NCBI GenBank assembly: GCA_035771175.1
Contig: CM069596.1
Coordinates: 11,923,001 to 11,987,000 of the forward strand
Source of the DNA: Paratinospora sagittata
Lineage: Eukaryota > Streptophyta > Magnoliopsida > Ranunculales > Menispermaceae
DNA: 64,000 nucleotides
Reading direction: 5' to 3'
Made by a program: the position numbers and the translations under genes. Below the pieces are notes generated by a model. The model was not told the origin of the DNA. It saw only the letters and a program-made list of their open reading frames with translations, and did not search any database. Below are positions 58,489 to 64,000 of this stretch, piece by piece. Each line of letters begins with the position of its first letter. The first letter of the stretch is position 1.

Positions 58489-59920
58489 TGGCATCTAAAA
58501 ATTTCGTTCAACCATCAATTCCTCGATTCGATGGTCATTATGATTATTGAGATCAAAAGAAAACTAGCAGGTAGTTGATTCTGGCATAACAGAACCTGTT
58601 GAAGGCATCGTGTTAAGTGTGCAGAAGACAGAAATAGAAGCAAAGAAATTGAAAGATCTCAAAGCAATAAAACTACCACTTTTAGGCCGTCAATCGCTCA
58701 ATCTTGGAGACTGTTCTTTGCAAAGACACCTCCAAACAGATTTGGGATTCCATAAAAAAAAAAGTACCAAGGGACATCAAGGGCGAAGCGGGCGCAACTC
58801 CAAGCACTTCACGCTAATTTTGAGACTCTAAAAATGAAAATAGGAGAATCAATTTCAGATTATTTCTCAAGAACAATGGCCATTGTAAATAGGATGCAGA
58901 TACATTGAGAGAAGTTGGAGGATGTGACCATAGTTGAAAAGATTCTTCGATCATTAACACCACAGTTCAACTATGTTGTTTGTTCGATTGAGGAGTCGCA
59001 TGACATTGACACACCCTCAATTGATGAATTGTAAAGTTCCTTGATGGTTCATGAACACATTGACACACCCTCAATTGATGAATTGTAAAGTTCCTTGATG
59101 GTTCATGAATAAAAAATATCCCAGCAAGACAAAGAGGAGCAGGCATTACAAACAACAATTCCAAGGGGTGCTAGACGTGGAAAGAGTAGCTGGAAAGGCA
59201 AGAATGCACATTAAAAACTTGGAGAGAATAAAAGTGTCACATCTCAAAGAAAGGGAAGAGGTCACAATGGTCAAAATACAATTGGGTATAAGTCAAGGTA
59301 TGCAAATAAGTTAAATGTCGAATGTTTTTGTTGTCATAAATTTGGTCATTATCACTCAAAATGTTATACGAATTTAAATAAAATTCGTGGCAAGTATGGT
59401 GAAAGGTCTAACTTTGCTGAAAAAAGAAGAAAAAGAAGAAATCTATTTTCTTATGGTATGTCATACTAATGAAGAAACTCACCCAAATTTACAGTATTTA
59501 AATACCGGTTGCAGTAATCATATGTGTCGAGACAAGAATGCCTTCTCTGATTTGGATGAATCGTTGCGAAATACTGTAAATTTTGGTGATGACTCTACAG
59601 TATCTATAATGGGAAAAGAAAGGGTGACACTCCACACCAAAGGAAATTTAGCTCACACTATCTCTAATGTGTTCTTTGTTCCAAATTTAAAAACTAACCT
59701 GCTTAGTGTTGGTCATCTTTAAGAAAAGGGATACGAAGTCTCTGTCAAGAATGGGATTTGCCGCATTCATGATGAAAAATTGCTCAAGTTGAAATGACGG
59801 CTAATCAGATGTTTCCATTGCAACTCTGTCACACTACTCATTCATGCTTTGCTACTAAATTGAAAAAACATAGCATGGTTGTGGCATTTCTGATATGGGC
59901 ATTTAAATTTGGGGGGATTA
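58489..59920 (+). pseudogene. Copia gag and protease remnant
   Basis: Gag starts MASKNFVQPSIPRFDGHYDY at 58489 and stops at once. Later pieces include QLQALHANFETLKMKIGES (58790), ILRSLTPQFNYVVCSIEES and a knuckle CFCCHKFGHYHSKC (59320). The protease has YLNTGCSNHMC near 59500, where the catalytic Asp of the usual LDTGCSNHM is Asn. It is followed by VFFVPNLKTNLLSVGHL to a stop at 59720. A 54-bp direct duplication (about 59004-59110) repeats DTPSIDEL. After 59800 the sequence jumps to a possible polypurine tract (TTTGGGGGGA near 59909), so integrase, RT and RNase H are deleted. Confidence 0.88.
59004..59110 (+). repeat. 54-bp direct duplication in copia gag
   Basis: Two adjacent copies of 'cattgacacaccctcaattg...gatggttcatgaa' within gag. 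They are almost identical, so the duplication is younger than the stops around it. Confidence 0.9.
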
Positions 59921-60645
59921 AAGTGTGGCGACCTCGCACCCCGGACCACCAACCCCGCAGGGAATGGCGTACGGAATGCCGGGGCGGGACGCCCGGCGTA
60001 GGCATCTCCGACCACTCCTCAACTCCCGTGAGGTGGTTGAGACCCTACAAGCCTTATCCCAAACAACGATATGATATCAAAAGGTATTAAACAAAACTAC
60101 CCACCGTATTAATCATCCAAGACAAGAGATAATCCATAAAAAAATGAACCATAAATAATAATCATAATCCCTACAGTCCATTAAAATTGACATACTCATA
60201 AAGTCCAAAATTGTGGGTACAAATAAAACCGTCATATGCCCACATAGTCTATCTAACAAGTCCCAACTCACCCATACTACAATGTGGTAAGTGTTATAAT
60301 TACATAATCCAAAATATAGTACTTCATAATTTAAAACACAAATCAATCAAAATGCCTCTCAACTCACATCGAGGCCTTGGATTCTCTCGCAGGCAAGACC
60401 CTCAAGATATGACTACTCCTTTGCCCTTATTCGGGACAGAAGGACCTGAAAGAGGAAAATGAGGGTGAGCCAACGATGCCCAGTGAATAGAATTCAAATA
60501 TGCTATCAATACTCATCAATAAAAACCATGTATGCATGTCAATGTGTAGCATGATTAAAAGCTCATAACATATAGATATCAAGCATTTATAATAGGTTCG
60601 ATGCAAGTAAAAGTTTATCAATTTGGATCCACATTCCACATGCCT

Positions 60646-60748
60646 TGGGTTACTAGTACACGTCTATTTCACCGTGCCGTTGATCCCAATCATGTTTATT
60701 TGGGTTACTAGTACACGTCTATTTCACCGTGCCGTTGATCCCAATCAT
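60646..60748. repeat. 55-bp tandem duplication in LTR
   Basis: 'tgggttactagtacacgtct...gatcccaatcat' occurs at 60646 and again at 60701, nearly identical. Confidence 0.92.
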
Positions 60749-61834
60749 TTCCTTTCCTAAAACCCTCTTATGACAAGGTTAAGTCCCCCTATTAGCCAGA
60801 TAGATGGGTCCAACCAAAGTCATAAGGTTTTCTTAAATCAATGCATCATTCAAAACATTAGAACACATTCATGCTTTCAAGATACAATATATATAAGTGA
60901 TATGATGACATAAAAGATATAATCATAAATGAAGTCTACTCACAACCAAGCCTCGCGAGAGTATTTAACCACACACGACCACCAAACCGAATCAACCCAA
61001 TCAAGATCCTGAAACATACATCAATATCCTACCATACATTAATTTCTATGCTCAATCACATAGACATTACACATCAACCCTAAATCAGCCCACATATAAA
61101 CAATAGGCCTAAATCCCATCTAATCCCATCATTCAACTCAAATCACATGACTTAGGCCTCTACTGCATAGTTCTCATACATAAACCATTCTATTAATCAA
61201 AAATACTGATTTTCAATTCCTTAGGCATAAACATGCCCAAATTTGGTCACTTGATCACAAGTAGGCCTAACCCATGATATGGTCACAACCACCAAATCAG
61301 TAGCATAATCAACTCTAATCATGCTTAATTAAACATAAGTTGCATCAATTCAATGATTCTAGGCCAAAAGCATCAAAAGCCCTAAAATATAAAATTTTCC
61401 ATACTTAGGCCATATTGTCGATTTACACTAGGTCACCATGTTCAGCCATGTATATCACTGATTTTTTATCATAGGTTCATCAACAATGGCAACTAGGTCA
61501 ACATAGTTGACATGCAAGCTATTTGGAAATGTCTAAGTTCATATTCTAAATTTAGGTCCAATACAAGCACCTTACCAATTCTTCATTTAATATTCTGTTC
61601 AGATGTATTAATCTACCAATAGAAATATGAAATCACAAAATCAACCGTACATATTGAAGTATGTGAAGAAACAAACCTTCTGTCCAAATATCAGCCCAAT
61701 CCAAAGGTGGACCGAAAAGATATGTATCTTTGATGAACAAGTATCTAATCAGACAGTTTCTCCTTTCCTGCTGCAAATACCCAAACTCAGATGGCTATAT
61801 CACACAAAATACTAAATGTATAAACATCTTCACC

Positions 61835-62200
61835 GATCAGATTACAGAAATATCTGTTATAAACTACATACCCAAATTTGATATCCATCCAACGGTAGAA
61901 TGAGGAGATCTATAAGTTTTACCGAAACGGCACGAGAAACCCAGAAATTCCGACCAGCTTCGTTTGAGAGGTTATATCTCTTAGAAAAAGCCTCTAATTA
62001 AGATCTTCACCGTTCAGAATGTCGAAATATCAATTTTAAACCACATACACAAATTTGGTAGCCATCTAACGGTAGATTTAGGAGATCTATAAGTTTGAGC
62101 GAAACGGTGCGAGAAATCCAGACTTTCCGACCAGCTTTGTTTGAGAGGTTACATCTCTTAGACGAAACCTCTGATCAAGATCTCCACCGACCAGAATGAA
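61835..62200. repeat. 177-bp tandem duplication in LTR
   Basis: Two diverged units share 'ggagatctataagttt' (61904 and 62081), 'ccgaccagctt' and 'gtttgagaggtta', with a period of about 177. Confidence 0.88.
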
Positions 62201-62853
62201 GAACCATAAGCTACTAACGTGCTGATAAAATTTGAGCTCAATCTGACCGTAAATTCCAAAGATCCACCTCTTTGATGGAAACGTTGCAGGGATCTTCCTC
62301 CTGCAACTCTCTTCTTCATTCTCTTCTTCTTTCCTTTCTCTTCTTTTTCTTTCTCTCCACTCACCTCTTTCTAGCACTTCCTTGATTCCCTCCTTGATTC
62401 TCTCCTTAATTCTCTCCTTGATTCCCTCCACTCATTCTAGCACTTCCTTGAAGAAGAGAAGTGGGCATTGGACACTTGTCCACTTTCATGCACCAACCTT
62501 CACATGTGTTGGTCTCATACTACCCATACCAACCACATGTATTCTAAATGTCCAATCCATTTAATACACCAAATTTTCAATTTCATTTATCCTTTTATTC
62601 AATCAATCCTAACCCATATCAATTCATGGTTTAATGAGCCCATGCATAAATCATAACATATGCATTATACTTTAATTTAACATGACTCATATACAATTTA
62701 TGATACATATATTTATATACATTATCAAGCATCAACTATACAAACATTAAACAATCATCAAACAAACACCAAACATATCAAGACAACACATAGAGTTTGG
62801 GGAAAAATGCAATTAGGTTATGGGCTAGATGAAATAATTTTCGGGGCGTCACA

Positions 62854-62868
62854 TCCCACCCACCTTAG
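62854..62868 (-). promoter_or_regulatory. Polypurine tract
   Basis: The minus strand reads CTAAGGTGGGTGGGA directly before the LTR start, preceded by 'ttcgaggacgaagttcat', a common stretch before chromovirus 3' LTRs. Confidence 0.88.
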
Positions 62869-62896
62869 AATGAACTTCGTCCTCGAAGTTTTAAGG

Positions 62897-64000
62897 TTAA
62901 GAATTACCTAAGCCCATGAACTCGGCAAAGTGCTCCATCATGTAGTCCTCACGCTCCCAAGTAACCTGTTCCTCGCCATGGAACTGCCATCTCACCTTAA
63001 CCATCGGAATCTCGCGGTTACGTAACCTCTGGACCTTCCGGTCAAGTATCTGAATAGGTTCCTCATCATAAGTCCCATCCTGCCTCAGTTCAATGTTCCT
63101 CCAGTCCAAAACGTGATCAAAATCACTCTTGTACGCTCTCAGCATTGACACATGAAAGACATTGTGGACTGCTGCTAACTGAGGTGGCAAGGCTAATCGG
63201 TAAGCGACGGGGCCAATTCGTTCTAAAACCTCGAACGGCCCAATAAATCTCGGAGCGAGCTTGCCTTTTATCCCAAATCTAGTTTGGCCCTTCTGAGGTG
63301 AGACCTTCAATAAAACTTGGTCACCCACCTCGAACTCTACGGTCTTCCGCTTGGCATCAGTGTAACTCTTCTGCCTGTCTTGGGCTACTTTCATATTATG
63401 CTTGATCCTCTTAATATTCTCTGTGTGTTCTTGTACAAACTCTGGTCCCATCATCGCAACATCCCCTACCTCCGTCCAACAGATCGGAGATCTACAGGGT
63501 CGACCATACAATGCCTCAAAAGGAGCCATGCCAATACTGGACTGATAGCTATTGTTGTACGCGAACTCACACAAATGTATGTACTCCTCCCAGTTTCCAC
63601 TGGACTCAAGGACACAAGCTCGAAGCATATCCTCTAAAATCGATATCAACCTCTCAGACTGGCCATCCGTCTGGGGGTGAAAAGCGGTACTGAGATCTAG
63701 TCTAGTGCCGAGCTGCCTCTGCAACCCCTGCCAGAATACCGATGTAAACCTCGGATCCCTATCTGACACAATCGAAACAGGCACTCCATGTAATCTGACT
63801 ATCTCCCGCATATAGAGTCTGCTCAGCTTGTCCATAGAATCCCTAGTGTTCACCGGTAGAAAGTGAGAGGACTTGGTCAAGCGATCAATAATAACCCAAA
63901 CAGCATTATGTCTCCTCGGGGTGTTGGGTAATCCCACAACAAAGTCCATAGTGACATGCTCCCATTTCCACTCAGGAATGGCAAGCGGTTGCATCTGCCC
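62897..64000 (-). CDS. Chromovirus integrase C-terminal polyprotein, partial
   Basis: The 3' end of a gypsy pol, open over 368 codons to the window edge, with the stop TAA at 62897. Counting from the Met at 63994, catalytic residues of the integrase core are Asp17 (TMDFV), Asp78 (VSDRD) and Glu114 (GQSERL), a D-x35-E spacing as in active enzymes. Next come [20 protein letters not shown], a GPFEVL segment of the C-terminal domain, then a chromodomain-like end ([18 protein letters not shown]) at about 325-345. Chromodomains direct insertion to certain chromatin. No stop or frameshift is seen, unlike every other retroelement gene here. The N-terminal zinc finger lies outside the window. Confidence 0.93.
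   Translation of the reverse strand, partial: GQMQPLAIPEWKWEHVTMDFVVGLPNTPRRHNAVWVIIDRLTKSSHFLPVNTRDSMDKLSRLYMREIVRLHGVPVSIVSDRDPRFTSVFWQGLQRQLGTRLDLSTAFHPQTDGQSERLISILEDMLRACVLESSGNWEEYIHLCEFAYNNSYQSSIGMAPFEALYGRPCRSPICWTEVGDVAMMGPEFVQEHTENIKRIKHNMKVAQDRQKSYTDAKRKTVEFEVGDQVLLKVSPQKGQTRFGIKGKLAPRFIGPFEVLERIGPVAYRLALPPQLAAVHNVFHVSMLRAYKSDFDHVLDWRNIELRQDGTYDEEPIQILDRKVQRLRNREIPMVKVRWQFHGEEQVTWEREDYMMEHFAEFMGLGNS

Larger units (their letters stand above)
59924..62853 (-). mobile_element. 3' LTR of gypsy element (family C)
   Basis: On the minus strand the LTR starts TGTGACGCCCCGAAAAT at 62853 and ends GGTCGCCACA at 59924, 2.93 kb. The polypurine tract and integrase lie just upstream of its start. 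It sits immediately after the copia polypurine-like tract. The other LTR is beyond the window. The plus-strand frames here, including the one at 62382-62564, are shadows. Confidence 0.88.

Noticed and set aside
1..64000. Endogenous pararetrovirus or other integrated virus
   Set aside because: Every reverse transcriptase or integrase found lies in an element with LTRs and Met-tRNA primer site, or in a LINE. No movement protein, coat protein or viral replication protein was recognised.

Overview
This window looks like nuclear DNA from a flowering plant. It is AT-rich, carries a spliced two-exon SPIRAL1-like gene family, and is otherwise almost entirely plant transposable elements: Ty3/gypsy chromoviruses, Ty1/copia, a plant L1-type LINE, a Helitron with Rep and Pif1-like helicase, and many solo LTRs. 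I cannot name the species. I see no rRNA, convincing tRNA, CRISPR, plasmid or bacterial feature. No operon-like system is present, so the host genes are best read one at a time and the rest as a history of insertions.

Layout. 1-1473 is the 3' end and 3' LTR of a gypsy element. 1701-4836 is a solo LTR. 5486-5893 (-) is SPIRAL1-like copy 1, apparently intact. 7296-9483 is an inverted solo LTR with target-site duplication (TSD) CAGTA. 9489-11480 is host or unassigned DNA with a pyrimidine-rich tract and a 37-bp tandem repeat. 11480-26352 is one L1-type LINE on the minus strand, cut into four pieces by solo LTRs (12517-16994, itself holding 13029-15796; 17175-19703; 21926-24596). Every one of these has a perfect 5-bp TSD. 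At the two insertion points in the RT-to-RNase H stretch (17170 and 12516), removing the insert visibly rejoins the LINE frame. 26353-31075 is a gypsy element with a very long 5' LTR, a Met-tRNA primer site, a leader with repeated stem-loops, and an internal deletion that joins gag to integrase.

31845-57829 is a tandemly duplicated host segment of about 3.8 kb per unit. Copy A (31845-35687) holds the intact SPIRAL1-like copy 2. Copy B (35688-35842 plus 53259-57829) holds the decayed copy 3. Copy B was split in an AT microsatellite by a 17.4-kb block made of Helitron ends, an autonomous Helitron on the minus strand, a full-length decayed gypsy element inside it (40995-50923), and a ~1-kb foldback element. 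Copy B also carries a deleted copia element (53632-55582) and a 297-bp insert. 57830-59923 is copia debris. 59924-64000 is the 3' LTR and an uninterrupted integrase-chromodomain frame of another gypsy element on the minus strand, running off the window.

Most interesting signal. The leaders of two different gypsy elements (29940-30213 and 44646-44922) each carry three stem-loops with an identical 10-base loop, GGTATGGGAC. They are spaced about 117-125 bp apart, and their stems differ in sequence but still pair. That looks like a selected RNA structure rather than ordinary sequence conservation. Also notable are a pre-gag ORF and a 3' ORF in the 41-51 kb gypsy element, LTR-internal tandem arrays that vary in copy number between LTRs, and LTRs with a second TGTAATAC start motif inside the true end.
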